This document shows positions 52,901 through 63,990 of a DNA stretch of 64,000 nt, in pieces. The stretch comes from Chaetoderma sp. LZ-2023a (lineage: Eukaryota > Mollusca > Caudofoveata > Chaetodermatida > Chaetodermatidae). Position 1 is the stretch's first letter. Each line of letters starts with the position of its first letter. The notes under the pieces were generated by a model that had not been told where the DNA came from, did not search any database, and worked only from the letters and a program-made list of their open reading frames with translations. The translations under genes and the position numbers were made by a program. The DNA lies in NCBI GenBank assembly GCA_034401795.1, contig CM067370.1:55863380-55927379 (forward strand), in the 5' to 3' direction.

Positions 52901-53219
52901 CTGGCTCACTGGTGGATTGCTTAGACTCTTTCTCTTCCTTTTAAGGACAAGTTTTCTATAGACCTTCCTTCTTTTGTGTCGGCTCTTTCCTCTTCTAATT
53001 CTTCTTTCTTGCCTCCTCTGTTCCATTCAATAGACAATTTGGTCATTTACATGTTAGTTTTCTTTGTGAATTATGTTAACTCTAAGGAATGTATACATAC
53101 ATGAGAGCGTTCAGCCTAGGGTAGGTTTTCCTACCCTGTCATTAAATCTTAGTAAAATGATCTCTATTCACTCTGAAATATTCAAATCTGCATTAATTTT
53201 AATTTAACAAGGGAGTATG

Positions 53220-54480
53220 ACATGATTAAATCTCATGATTCTTACTCCCATGTCAAGATGGAGACCATTTCCAGTCTAGATCAGGGTATGTGGTCGATTC
53301 CATTGACCAAAATGACGCCTTCTTTCATGTTTTCATTTACCCTTCCTTCAGAAAATTCCTGAGATTTGCTTACTAAGATCGAGTTTGGCAGTTTCGCGCC
53401 ATGCCTTTTGGCCTGACCACGGCTCCTTTTCTTTTTCTCGCCTAATCTCAGCCGTGGCAGAAATTTTCACTGTCGTTCTATCCATCTCCACGTTTATATA
53501 GACGATTGGTTAGTAAAGTAAGTCTTCAATTCTCTCAGGAATTCTTTCAGAGGTTTGCAGTCTGGCATGCAACCTAGGGTGGACTTTAAATCTAAAGAAA
53601 TCAAGCCTAGGTCCCTCTCAAATCTTCATGCATCTAGGCGTTTCTTTGGATCTGGCCCAGGGTCTAGTCTTCCCCTCAGATCCAAGAATAGAGACTTTAT
53701 CAGTGGCAATGGAAATCCTGTCTTCTTCTTCCATGGTCTGATGATTCTGATCAAGATTTCTGCTAAGAGTGATAGGTTTGATGGTTAGCGTAGAGAATGT
53801 TATTCCATGGGCGGAGCTGATGAGAAGATCCTTCCAAATGTATTTAATGTCCCTTTGGAAGCAATCGGTTCACTCTATTTACCATCAGATTCCCATCAGA
53901 GAACACTTGATTCCTCTATAGATTTTTGGAAAGATCGTTCTCTGCTTCTGGTGGGTGTCCCACTGGTAAAGTCCTCCCCCCAGGCGATTATCTTGACAGA
54001 TGCTTCTCAGGAGGGATGGTGAGTGGTCTGGGACTCCCTGTTTGTTTCCGGTCTTTGGTCCCTGGAGGAGTCGACAGCTCACATGAACATTCTGGAATTG
54101 TGTGTTGTCAAGAAGGCTCTCCCTTCATGGTCAGATCTTGTGATAGGTCTCGAAGTCTCGATTCGGTCGGACAATTCGACAGTGGTCTCTTATTTCAACA
54201 GGCAGGGGGTGTTCAAGGTCATCCCTCCTTTGTCTATAAGTGTGGAACCTTCTCTTATGGTGTCGCAAGAATCAGATTCTTCTAGTGTCTTCTCATGTCC
54301 CAGGCAGTCTGAATTTTCTTGCGGACCAACTGTCACGTCCCAGCAAATTCGCCCACACAGAGTGGCAGTTAAAGAGGTCGGTTATCAAAGCGATTTTCAG
54401 TCTTATGGATCGTCCTCTGGTAGATCTGTTTGCGACATCTCTGAATGCTCAGATCTCCTCTTACATGTCTCCTTTTCCTG
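53220..54480 (+). pseudogene. Reverse transcriptase/RNase H region of DIRS unit 4
   Basis: Readings show HVYIDDWLV near 53,490-53,515, LTDASQEGW near 53,993, SIRSDNSTVVSYFNRQGVFK near 54,155-54,215 and HVPGSLNFLADQLSRPSKFA near 54,295-54,355. PLVDLFATSLNAQISSYMSP follows near 54,417-54,475. The order and wording match the DIRS element at 12.6-14.1 kb. Fossil with several breaks. Confidence 0.83.
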
Positions 54481-54699
54481 ACAGTCAAGCCCTGGCGGTG
54501 GATGCCCTGTCTCAGTCCTGGACAGGAATGTTCGTCTATGCATTCCCTCCAATGATTTTGATTCCGTTAGTGTTGAAGAAGGTCAAAGAACAAATCTGCG
54601 AGATTCTTTTATGACGGCCCTTTGGCCAAAGAGGATTTGGTTTGTAGACCTTCTAGATCTCCTGGTAGACTTCCCTCGTCTTCTTCCATTCTCCAAGGA

Positions 54700-55760
54700 T
54701 CTTCTGTCTCAAGTAAGAGGTCTTTGTCTTCATCAAAACCCAGAAATCTTCAGTCTGTGTGTTTGGAGAATATCGAAACTAAAGTCTACGAGAATAAAGT
54801 TTCTTCAAGATCTCCAGTAATTATCGATTCTTCCAGAAGAGAGTCGACCCTCAGAGTTTACAAGTGTCGACTTAAAATTTTTCTAGAATGGTGTTCAGAC
54901 CAAGGTCTCGTGCCCGATTCTGTTTGTATTCCCCAAGTATTAGACTTTTTAACATATCTTTTTGATTCCTTACATTTATCAGCTAATGCGGTTAGGGGAT
55001 ATAGATTTTCTCTGGCATCTTCTCTTCCTTGCCTTCTGTATACCAATGTCACGGTCACTAAGACCGTTAATAGTTTTATTAGAGGTCTAGGCAATATTTG
55101 TACTCCGATAGCTAAGCCTTTATTTTCAGGGAACTTGGCTTTGGTTCTTCAAGTGCTGGCAGGCCGTCATTTTGAACCTCTTTCCTCTATTAGTATTAAC
55201 AGCCTCTGCTAGAAGGCGTTCAGAAATTCATGCTTTTTCTGTTGAAAGGGAGAGATTTATAGTTTCAGGAGACAATTTAGTATTATATCCCAGAAGGGAT
55301 TTTTTATCTAAAACTCAGTCTAACCGGTTTCCTGCTAGTCCGATCGTTTTAAAATCATTATCGTCTTTTTCGCCTTCCGACAAACTCTGGTGTCCTGTTA
55401 GGGCATTAAGAATGTACAAACAGCGAACTGATTTCAAAAGATTTGATCCGTCCCTTTTATGGTTTTCTTATGCGGAAGAGTTAGCTAAGCCGGTCTCAAA
55501 GTTTACGATATCCTGATGGATTTGGGAGACGATTAAGCTTTGTTACGAGATTGCTTCTCCGGAACAAATTAATCTCTCCCATATTAAAGCTCACGATGTT
55601 AGAGGAATGGCTTCCTCTTTTGCGCTTTTTGCCGGTTCATATTTAGATGAAGTCATGCAGGTTGCACGAAATCTGAATCCTCTTTTACAACCTCTTATCT
55701 GAAAGATCAGAGTGCAGCAGCCTCCTTCTTTCGTAATATTACGATTTTAACCAAAATAGC
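54700..55760 (+). pseudogene. Tyrosine recombinase region of DIRS unit 4
   Basis: Readings give an N-terminal SAM-like domain (FLEWCSDQGLVPDSVCIPQV; VRGYRFSLASSLPC). The catalytic part begins at ARRRSEIHAF near 55,208 (box I arginine) and includes LWCPVRALRMYK near 55,390. HDVRGMASSFALFAG near 55,593 is the H-x-x-R box. DIRS recombinases integrate a circular DNA copy. Fossil. Confidence 0.83.
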
Positions 55761-56019
55761 TGAAGACCATTTACCAAGCACATCTCACCATTTTCGTTAA
55801 GACTGTGCATCTGTAAGAAATGGTGAGTTTTTTGGTTTTTATTTATCTCTTTAAGTTCAGGTTTTCCTTATTTGATAATCACGGTGTGATTGATTTAAAT
55901 GCACTATTATGTTATGTTATTAACATTTGGATAAGATTGGTTTGATTTTTATCCTTGTTTGTCGATTCTCAAATCGCCTCCCACCTAATGTTTTAAGTGG
56001 CGCACTGACCAAATCTACG

Positions 56020-56153
56020 GATTTAGCAAGTAGTGATTGAACGGTAATGGATGTTTTTGTGGTGTAATAACCCCCCTCCCCACAGACCCCCCCTTGGGTG
56101 TTGGTCTGTTGTTTTATTAACCACTATAAAACCATAATTACCGTTCAATCACA
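56020..56153 (+). repeat. Internal complementary region of DIRS unit 4
   Basis: The first half (GATTTAGCAAGTAGTGATTG to GGTGTAATAAC) is complementary to the left outer end. The second half (TTGGTCTGTTGTTTTATTAA to CCGTTCAATCAC) is complementary to the right outer end. A CCCCCCTCCCCACAGACCCC segment joins them. Confidence 0.83.
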
Positions 56154-56225
56154 ATGACCCGGCCTCAGCCACCCCACATGGAATTGATTTGAGAATTTGC
56201 CTATAATATTTGACACTTAAATTCA

Positions 56226-56545
56226 GAAAAGTGAATCTGTTTCCTATTTGGCCTTCAGTGCACATGCGCAAGCGCGCTTAGTGACAGGTGTCACTATGGA
56301 GTGAGTACAGACTGGTGTCAGTCTATATCAGTTAATATACTGGAGATGGACCTAACCAGTAGCCTGTTTGAGGGTCCATATTTATAGGAATAGGCATGGG
56401 GAGGAGTGTATGCAAGCATAAAAATCTTATTCTGGTAGCTAAATGCAGATAATTGATTTAGCAAGTAGTGATTGAACGGTAAGTATGTTTTTATAGTGGT
56501 TAATAAAACAACAGACCAACCCGCAAGGGGCGGGTCTGTGGGGGG
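56226..56545 (+). repeat. Right ITR of DIRS unit 4
   Basis: Inverted counterpart of 49,156-49,430, extended at its outer end by ACAACAGACCAACCCGCAAG and GGGCGGGTCTGTG, which can fold on itself. Confidence 0.83.
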
Positions 56546-56549
56546 ATTT

Positions 56550-57440
56550 GCAGAATGGTGCTCAAAAAGATGTATTAATCCAATGGATTCATCTATTCAG
56601 GTAGTAGCCGATCTCCTCTGTCACCTGTATGATACCTATAGCCTCAAGCCTAACTCTATTGCTGGCTATAAGTCAGCTTTAATGACAGTTATCCCTTGCT
56701 TGGCTAATAGGGGGAATTGATGAAGTAAATACATTAAATACTTTAATCAAAGGCATGGGCAATCTAAGACCAAGGAATCCCCCAGTGATTCCGTCTTGGA
56801 GTTTATCACTAGTGCTTCAGGTACTAGCTGATAAGCCATTTGAACCACTAAGTACCATTTCTATGAAAATGTTGGCACTTAAAACTGTATGTTTAATTGC
56901 TGCGGCCTTGGCTAGGCGTAGAAGTGAGATTCATGCCTTATCAGCCGAGACAGACCGTTTTGTGGTTACAGGGAAAGGCCTTAGGCTTCTACCTAGGATA
57001 AATTTCATGGCTAAAAACCAGTCTGAAATATCCAGGTCAACCTATATTTTTACCAGCTTTGACTAGATATGATCCTGATTCAAAAGCATGGTGTCCAGTC
57101 CGAGCATTAAACCGGTACAAACAACGTACTCAGGAATGGCGGACGGACCCAACAGCGTTATGGTTGTCATATATTGAACCCCATGGCAGGGCGTCAAAGG
57201 ACACCATTTCCATGTGGATTGTAGAGTGTATTTAATTTTGTCATAAATCCGCCACAGGTAAACAACTTTACAAGTTGACATGGCCAGGGCTCACAGTGTC
57301 CGCGGCGTAATGGGTTCCACTGCCCTATTTAATGGGGTACCTGTGGATGACATTATGTCAGTAGCTCAGTGGCACTGTGCATCAAGTTCTACTGACCATT
57401 ATCTCCGCTACACCTTGAATCCTCCGCCGTATCGATTTTG
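56550..57440 (+). pseudogene. Tyrosine recombinase of DIRS unit 2
   Basis: Readings show FAEWCSKRCINPMDSS, NSIAGYKSALMTVIPCLANR, LSLVLQVLADKPFEPLSTIS and ALARRRSEIHALSAETDRFV. LWLSYIEPHGRASKD follows, then VRGVMGSTALFNG, AQWHCASSST and DHYLR. All recombinase landmarks, including arginine boxes and the tyrosine, are visible. Fossil. Confidence 0.83.
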
Positions 57441-57988
57441 AAAAGCTAATCTAGGTGTACATATTTTGATGAGGTATCCTCATTTTGTATATATTTCCCA
57501 TTTAATCAATGGAAACATCCACTTTTTTGGACTGCATCAGTCTTCACAAATAGGGAGATGATGACAGCAGCCAACTTCCACAAGGTCACACTTGTGTATG
57601 TGTTGTCCATGGTTAATTGTAATGTCACGTGACCCTTCGTTATTAATATGGTGATGGTACGTGTTTTATGTTGTTCATTATTGAGAGTATACGAAAATGA
57701 AGCTTTTTCGTTTAATGTCCTATAGTACATGGCGTTTGTACGTAGAGAGCGTATGGGACATTGAGGTCATTCAGTCTTCCTCCCAGGAAGGGGGCGAGGG
57801 TGGGGGGAGCACATATGACATATGGTTTTCTCTCAGCCATTGGTTGTGTTACCCGATGTTCAAATCTATCCGTGGTTGTGTTTCCACACAATTTCAGAAG
57901 TTTAAGTGCCGTAAACATGGAAAAACACATAGAGAAGAGCTGGTCTTTTGACCTCGCCTCCCTCCCGCCGAATTCTCTGTCAAATTCT

Positions 57989-58095
57989 GGCAATATCAAT
58001 GAGTATTAGGGAGGTAAGTATACTCTTGAAGTGAAATAAATGAAATCACAGATTTCTGTTTTCACGAGAGAGTTGATACTTACCTCCCTAATACG
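57989..58095 (+). repeat. Internal complementary region of DIRS unit 2
   Basis: GGCAATATCAATGAGTATTA to CTCTTGAAGTGAAAT is complementary to the left outer end. TTTTCACGAGAGAGTTGATA to CCTCCCTAATAC is complementary to the right outer end. Confidence 0.82.
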
Positions 58096-58155
58096 GACCC
58101 GACCTCTCCGCCCCACAGAGGCTCGGCTTTCAGACTCTCGTAAAGTTGCATAATG

Positions 58156-58355
58156 TCAGCCAATAAATTAGTCAGAGGAAGTACTAGTCTGCGCATGCGC
58201 GGTGGTGGGGCTAGCATCCGCCAGACTGTCATCTGACTACCTGCCCAATAGGGGCACCTAACTCTTTTAATCTGAGTGTTTATTGAGTGAAAGCCAATAT
58301 TTAGCAATATCAAAGAGTATTAGGGAGGTAAGTATCAACTCTCTCGTGAAAAAAG
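58156..58355 (+). repeat. Right ITR of DIRS unit 2
   Basis: Inverted counterpart of 48,803-48,996, containing the palindrome TGCGCATGCGCG at 58,190-58,201 and ending AAGTATCAACTCTCTCGTGA. Confidence 0.82.
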
Positions 58356-58599
58356 AAATCCGTAATTTCGTTTAATTAATAATATAAATGATAATAAGTG
58401 TATATATAGTCATGTTGAATAGTGTATATAGTAATGTTGAATAATATGATTACAATAATTCTGTTCAAAATATTCAACAAGACATTTCTTATATCGTATT
58501 CATAAATCATAAATCCATTTCCTCACTCAATCATATTACGTCATAATCAACTATGCGACATGTATGCTGACATCATGAATGATTCGATTAAGCCCGTCT
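58356..58599. other. AT-rich spacer
   Basis: Contains a short duplication of GTGTATATAGT and TGTTGAATA phrases. No gene recognised. Confidence 0.3.
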
Positions 58600-58880
58600 T
58601 TAATGTTTAATAGTCTGACACGTTGTACGAATTGTATGTCTGCTATTTAATAAACATTCTGTTGAATATTTTGAAACTAATTTGACTGTGTGGTGTTGCT
58701 GCCATGGGCAGCATGGCAGCAACAGTACCCAGTCAAATTAGTTTCAAACTATTCAACAAGTTACCTGCATACTTTTCTGGATATTGATAGTCACAGAGTT
58801 CAGGGATCCATCGATCAGTGGCGCTTAGATAGAGATGGGCAGGGCATAGCTAAAACTGGAAAGGTCCATTGTAGTAGCTA
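58600..58880 (+). repeat. MITE family M, copy 2
   Basis: A hairpin with arms TTGAATATTTTGAAACTAAT and its complement, closing on GTTGCTGCCATG / CATGGCAGCAAC, is centred near 58,706. The flanks ATTTAATAAACATTCTG and GAGATGGGCAGGGCATAGCT match 17,300-17,700 inversely. Smaller pieces are at 60,845-60,885 and 62,160-62,255. Confidence 0.65.
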
Positions 58881-59081
58881 TCGTAGCTTTGTAGTAGTTT
58901 TGGAAACATGTTACATTATTTCTGAGCTGCAATGTATGTAGTTATTATGTTTTCTTCACGTCCGTCAGGGGTGATATATCCGGCTGACTCTGTTGTAAAG
59001 TAAAGTTTTGACAATTATTTTCTAACATAATTAATTCATAATAGACACACGCACGCACACACACATATATATATATATATA

Positions 59082-60600
59082 CTGAGCCAAAAAAGTTTAG
59101 CAACAGTGAAGTTTGGTTTGTTGTATTAAAACTATGCGTCCATTTATAACCAAATTTGCTGGCATGTTTCGTCAATGTAATGTCTCGCTGATCATGAAGA
59201 AATGCAAATCATTTCTTGCATTTCTCGGCTGCACGCTTACTGCATGTGAAAATGCATTTTTCATGCACTGACCCACATTGGCGTGTAGTGAAGGCAAAAA
59301 TTCACCATATTGCAAAAGCAGATAACGAACGTTAACAGAAAACGCTTAAAAGTTTACCCTACTGAACATGGATCGCCGCCCAGGGCTACCCGAAAATCAG
59401 CACCATGAAACAATGGGAAGACTCGCTGCTGGGCAGAGCGTTCGTGCTGTTGCTTGACATTTTAATGTTCATGCCTCAACCATTTCCCGTCTCCGCCAAC
59501 GTGAGCAGGAAACTGGACATGTTAATGACCGACCACGATCTGGCAAACCGAGTGCAACAACACCATTAGAAGACCGCTACTTAGTGACGTCATCACGATG
59601 TCACAGGTTTGAGACTGCGCCGCGACTGTCCCATAATTTGCACACCGCTACGGACACAACAGTGCATGCACAAACTGTGCGAAACAGACTCCATGATGCT
59701 GGACTGCATGCTCGTCATCCACTTGTTGCTGTTCCGCTTACAGAGTGTCACATCGAGAATCGGTTTGCATGGGCAAGAACTCATCAGCGATGGCGTGCTC
59801 AACAATAGAGCCACGTTTTGTTCAGTGATGAGTCGAGGTTTAGTGTGGATGTGGCGGATGGTAGGCAACGTGTTTGGCGATGTTTAGGAGAAGGTTATGA
59901 TGCAGCCAACATCATTCAGCATGACAGATTCGGTGGCGGCAGTGTCATGGTGTGGGCTGGAATCCATGAAAATGGCAAAACAGATCTTATTGCGATTCGC
60001 GGAAATTTAACGGCTCAACGTTACTGTGAAGAAGTTGTCGCCCTTGTTGTCATCCCTTTTATGCTGCATCATGCAGACTTTATGTTCCAGCAAGACAACG
60101 CCCGTCCTCATTCAGCTAGGGTCACCAGTGATTTCCTTGAGGCTAACAACGTTCCGGTGTTGGACTGGCCAGCGCGATCACCGGACCTGTCTCCTATCGA
60201 ACACGTGTGGGACATTCTTGGCCGTATGGTGCGTGAGAACCATCCACATCTTCACAACGTGCAGGAGCTGGAAGCTGCACTTCTCCAGGAATGGGATGCG
60301 ATTCCTCTTCGTGACATCAGGTGCTTAATTCGAAGCATGAGAAAGCGATATACGGCGGTGATTAATGCACGCGGAGGTCACAACCGGTATTGACAGCTCA
60401 GTGTCATTATTTAAATTGGATCCTTCCGTTGAATGATGCTGTGTTAAAGGCGCGATGCTAGCATTACAGTAACAAGAGACTGTTGTTCAAATTGGAAAAT
60501 GACCTATCAATTAAATAATATATTTGAATCAATTTATTGTTTTTGTTAAATAACATTTATACAGTAATACTCTCAGTGTTACTAAGCTTTTTTGGTTCAG
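59082..60600 (+). mobile_element. Tc1-like transposon inserted in a (TA)n tract, 1.52 kb
   Basis: Terminal inverted repeats CTGAGCCAAAAAAGTTTAG and CTAAGCTTTTTTGGTTCAG lie at 59,082 and 60,600, with ATATATATATA on the left and TATATATATATA on the right, so it landed within a TA microsatellite. The single transposase frame is continuous in phase over 341 codons apart from two stops, making this the best preserved DNA transposon in the window. Confidence 0.95.
59368..60393 (+). pseudogene. Tc1-like DD34E transposase, nearly intact
   Basis: Starts MDRRPGLPENQHHETMGRLA with a first helix-turn-helix, then DRPRSGKPSATTPLEDRYLV and a second DNA-binding part. The catalytic triad is visible: FSDESRF near 59,820, QQDNARPHSAR near 60,090 and SPIEHVWD near 60,190, with exactly 34 residues between the second D and the E. 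GGGSVMVWAG near 59,935 is the usual glycine-rich block. It ends ARGGHNRY at 60,393. Two in-frame stops, near 59,452 (TGA, where the family usually has R) and near 59,806 (TAG, likely from W), are the only defects seen. The 341-codon length is normal for the family. Confidence 0.93.
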
Positions 60601-60840
60601 TATATATATATATATAATTCGTAAATACAAGTTACTTCGTATAGATTAAACGTGGTTTGTGTTTGTTTGTTATTTAATGAACACCATTCAAACATTTATC
60701 CATTGAGTGTAATTCACCTGGAAACGGAATGTTCCATCACCCATCACATCCGTGAGCTCCATCGTCGTCGCCACTCCTATATAAGTCAATGCTCATATGC
60801 ATCATCATCTGAGCCATCACGTACCAGCAGATAGTCGTTG
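60601..60840. other. (TA)n remainder and unassigned spacer
   Basis: Starts with the right half of the TA tract. A CATCGTCGTCGCCACTCC phrase is the only GC-richer part. No gene recognised. Confidence 0.35.
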
Positions 60841-60844
60841 TAGG

Positions 60845-60885
60845 CTGTTGAATATTTTGAAACTAATTTGACTTGAATACGCCGC
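60845..60885 (+). repeat. MITE family M, short fragment
   Basis: GTTGAATATTTTGAAACTAA then TTTGACT matches one arm of the hairpin at 58.65 kb. Confidence 0.6.
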
Positions 60886-61429
60886 TATACTCATCAGGAA
60901 ATTCCCTAAATCATAATAAATTTGTCATCTCCAGTCTGCACGGGTTAAAGAGTTAAGACAGATAATCTGATAGTGTTAAAGAACTGCCATCCTTTTCATC
61001 CAGTAGTAGTTTTCTACCCGAAACTTGTTGCCATCTCATAGTTAGTGAAAGCTGTTGCTGCCTGCATTACTCTTTCAGTTCTGATTATGGGCCACAGTTA
61101 AGCTCTAAATGTCTTAGCAAGCCACCCCACCATCCATTTTTTGCACAGCTTTCATGAAAAGTATTTCCAAAATGTTTAATGAATGGGCGACTTTATTGAT
61201 ATTGCAATTTCTATATGTGGTCCATTAAGACACCCAATCACAGTAATAGTCCTAAAATAAACCACCACAATATGCATGTCGCTGAGTGAAAACAGTTGCT
61301 GTCTTTGATCAATGATAAACTGCAACCGTGGGAATTTAAAATAAAATTCGCAGTTTCGGCACTAAGACAAATTCCACTAGGACGTGAAATAACAGACAAC
61401 ATAATTAAACCACATTACTAATCAAATTT
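60886..61429. other. Gene-free spacer
   Basis: No exon, repeat or RNA gene recognised. Confidence 0.35.
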
Positions 61430-61790
61430 GATATCTGAGTTACCCATATGATTGCGGAGTGCAAGAGGCCATTTAGATTTGTCTTCACACCCCCACCCAC
61501 CCCGCCCCACCTCCAGGGGGTGGGAGAGGGGTCAAAAGGTCAAATTTTAACCTGCAAAATTGAGTTAACGCATCTCCTCCAGAACCATTGGACAGAATTC
61601 AACCAAATTCGGTATGTGAGTTACCCATATCGATGTGGAGTGGATGAGCACATTTACATTTTGCCCTGCCCCCAGGGGGGGGGGTGGGGTGGTGGGTGGG
61701 GCGGTCAAAAGGTCATGAAATTGATTGTGATGTAACTCCTCTGACACTAATGCATGAAATTCAACCAAATTTGGTATCAGGGTTGTGGTC
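61430..61790. repeat. ATATGGGTAACTCACATACC repeat copies
   Basis: Two to three units in the opposite orientation to those at 30.1 kb, with GAGTTACCCATATG, GGTCAAAAGGTCA and CAATTAATT-like text. G/C runs lie at about 61,500-61,520 and 61,670-61,700. Confidence 0.65.
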
Positions 61791-61985
61791 AATTCTGATT
61801 GGAATTGGAATTGATCAGTCAATTCCAATTCAATTCCGGAATTGGAATTGGAATTGATAAATCTGAGGACTTTGAAATAGGAATTGGAATTGATAAATGT
61901 TAAGACACCGGAATTGGAATTGGATTTGGAATTGATAATTTGAATTGACCGGAATTGATAAATTCCAGTTCAATTCCAATCACAA
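61791..61985. repeat. GGAATT hexamer-like tandem tract
   Basis: Dense repeats of GGAATTGGAATTG and its complement CAATTCCAATTC, producing several overlapping palindromes. Confidence 0.85.
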
Positions 61986-62159
61986 TTTGTAATAGATTTA
62001 CTGAACATTGTTGACTATAAAATGTACATGTAATATCTGTAAATTATACACTGCTCTTTGTATGCCCTTAATGTATATCATCCTAAATAATCTATATGAT
62101 ACCATTTACCACATTTCATTCTCTATGCAGGTTGATGATATTTATTATGCCAGCTGTTA

Positions 62160-62255
62160 TTAGATGCTTTATTGAATATTTAAAAATTAATTTGACTAAA
62201 TACTTTTGTCTCCTATGGCTGCAACAGTTTCTATTAAAATAAATTTTAACAACTT
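62160..62255 (+). repeat. MITE family M, diverged copy
   Basis: TATTGAATATTTAAAAATTA then ATTTGACT, CTATGGCTGCAACAG and AAATTTTAACAAC form a decayed version of the hairpin at 58.65 kb. Confidence 0.5.
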
Positions 62256-62389
62256 AGTTATATGTTTGGTTTGAAGACTAGAATTTGGGATATTGATAAT
62301 TCAGTGATGAGCAAGTTAGCCCATAACCCTTTAACACCTAAGGCGGCCAAAACACCTTCTGCAATGAGTTTCAGAAATATGCAGTGGCA

Positions 62390-62530
62390 GGCCAATGGAA
62401 GACTATTTTTGAAAATTTACTACTGGAGTGGCTAGCTGGATAACTGAGCCAGTAATTCAAGTGGTAAATTTTCTAAAAAAATCTCGCTCTGAATTGACAA
62501 AATAAAGATCTGTTAAATGGTATGAACTTT
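62390..62530. repeat. Hairpin MITE, family H, copy 4
   Basis: Arms TTTTTGAAAATTTACTACTG and CAAGTGGTAAATTTTCTAAA pair around GGCTAGCTGGATAACTGAGC. Diverged relative of the copy at 18.3 kb. Confidence 0.6.
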
Positions 62531-62734
62531 ATTGAATTAACTCAATTCTCCCTGACCAGTGACCAATTAAGCCTTTTATCCTATGTGAGCTTTGTACCTC
62601 CTTTATTTCATCAAAGCTGTTGAGCTTGAACTTATTTCATTCTGCATCCCCTGGAAATGGGTTTTCATCTCTATGAAATCATGCCATCTTTAAAATCATA
62701 CAAACATCAAGATGTTAGCAATAGTGTTGCAGTC

Positions 62735-63397
62735 CAAATATGTAGACGTTTGGAAAGATAACCTTCTAAACATAAATGCTAAATTACGGATGGATTGTTT
62801 AAGTTTAACTTTGCGATGGAAAACTATCTGATTAATTCTCGAAATCTCTTAATACGTAAGGATTTCACGAAACTTAGAGTTAGTGCACACAGCCTGGCGA
62901 TTGAACTCGAAAGACACCAAAAGGTACCACTTGAACGCAGGATATGCAAGATGTGCGTATCCGAGTGTATTGAAGACGAGAAGCACTTTATCTTGCATTG
63001 TTCTGCTTATGATTATGAAAGACAGAAACTCTTCAATGCACTCGGCTCCTTTTGCGACTTCCCATCATTAATTGATGATGAGAAGTTCGTGTTCCTCATG
63101 TCCTGCAATAACGGCGATACAGAAGTCTCAGAACTGGTTTTACCCTTTGTCCATGCATGTGTGCTAAAACAACATTCTACAACTATTGATCCCATGCATT
63201 CCGATAGGCCTCTGTGACCATAGCTTAATACATTGTATCTCTTCACCTATCCTGCTGTTTTGTAGATGTGCTGACTTATATTGTGTATATATTGCTAATG
63301 CGTGTGTATTTTATGTTTTTTATTATATATATTGTAAGTGCTGTATGCAGACACCATACTGTATGTTTTTTTTACGCAATAAATTGATTGATTGAGT
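62735..63397 (+). mobile_element. LINE family B, 3' end (copy B3) with ATTG tail
   Basis: Readings start YVDVWKDNLLNINAKLR near 62,740 and continue in the open frame 62,795-63,217: FTKLRVSAHSLAIELERH, RRICKMCVSECIEDEKHFIL with HC, then KFVFLMSCNNGDTEVSELVL. The CxxC...H...C knuckle is intact. After the stop a 180-bp 3' UTR ends GCAATAAATTGATTGATTGA, a polyadenylation-like signal followed by a short tandem tail. One stop near 62,800 separates the first piece. 5'-truncated. Confidence 0.85.
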
Positions 63398-63742
<345 letters not shown>

Positions 63743-63754
63743 GGACGGTTTTAC

Positions 63755-63990
63755 CGTAACTGTGGGGACATCACTTTTTTCTCTCATTTTTTTATTTTCA
63801 TTTCCTTCATGTTTCTGTGTGTGTTGCCAAAATAAAAAATACTTCTAAGATGGATGGCGATTATTACCATTAACTAAAAAAAGTGAGAGAACACTGTGGG
63901 GACGGTCCCCACACAGAGCGGGGACCTAGTGAGAGAGTCCCCACAAATGTGAGAAACAGTGTGGGGACATACTCTTTGGTTGGCAGTTCA
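63755..63990. repeat. GTGGGGAC / GTCCCCAC repeats
   Basis: The word GTGGGGAC occurs at about 63,759, 63,896 and 63,961. Its complement GTCCCCAC follows closely, including the 17-bp perfect palindrome-like GTGGGGACGGTCCCCAC near 63,896. No coding capacity. Confidence 0.65.

Larger units (their letters stand above)
49156..56545 (+). mobile_element. DIRS element (unit 4), 7.4 kb, nested in unit 2
   Basis: Left ITR 49,156-49,430 and right ITR 56,226-56,545 share, inverted, CCATTACCGTTCAATCACTA-like and CAGTCTATATCAGTTAATAT blocks. The ICR is at 56,020-56,153. Parts in order are a Gag-like region (about 49,950-52,900), reverse transcriptase and RNase H (about 53,220-54,480) and tyrosine recombinase (about 54,700-55,760). 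It is the most complete DIRS in the window in terms of parts but is broken many times. It must be younger than unit 2, which it interrupts. Confidence 0.85.
48803..58355 (+). mobile_element. DIRS element (unit 2), host of a nested DIRS
   Basis: The outer element of a nest. Left ITR 48,803-48,996, right ITR 58,156-58,355 (inverted, sharing GGCGGATGCTAGCCCCACCA), and ICR about 57,989-58,095. Recognised parts are a leader opening MSERAMSPEEGPGHNYQ at 49,087 and a tyrosine recombinase at 56,550-57,440. Between them lies another complete-length DIRS (49,156-56,545). The recombinase belongs to the same family as those at 3.8 and 23.8 kb. The element is broken; the well-preserved ITRs suggest moderate age. 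Confidence 0.82.
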
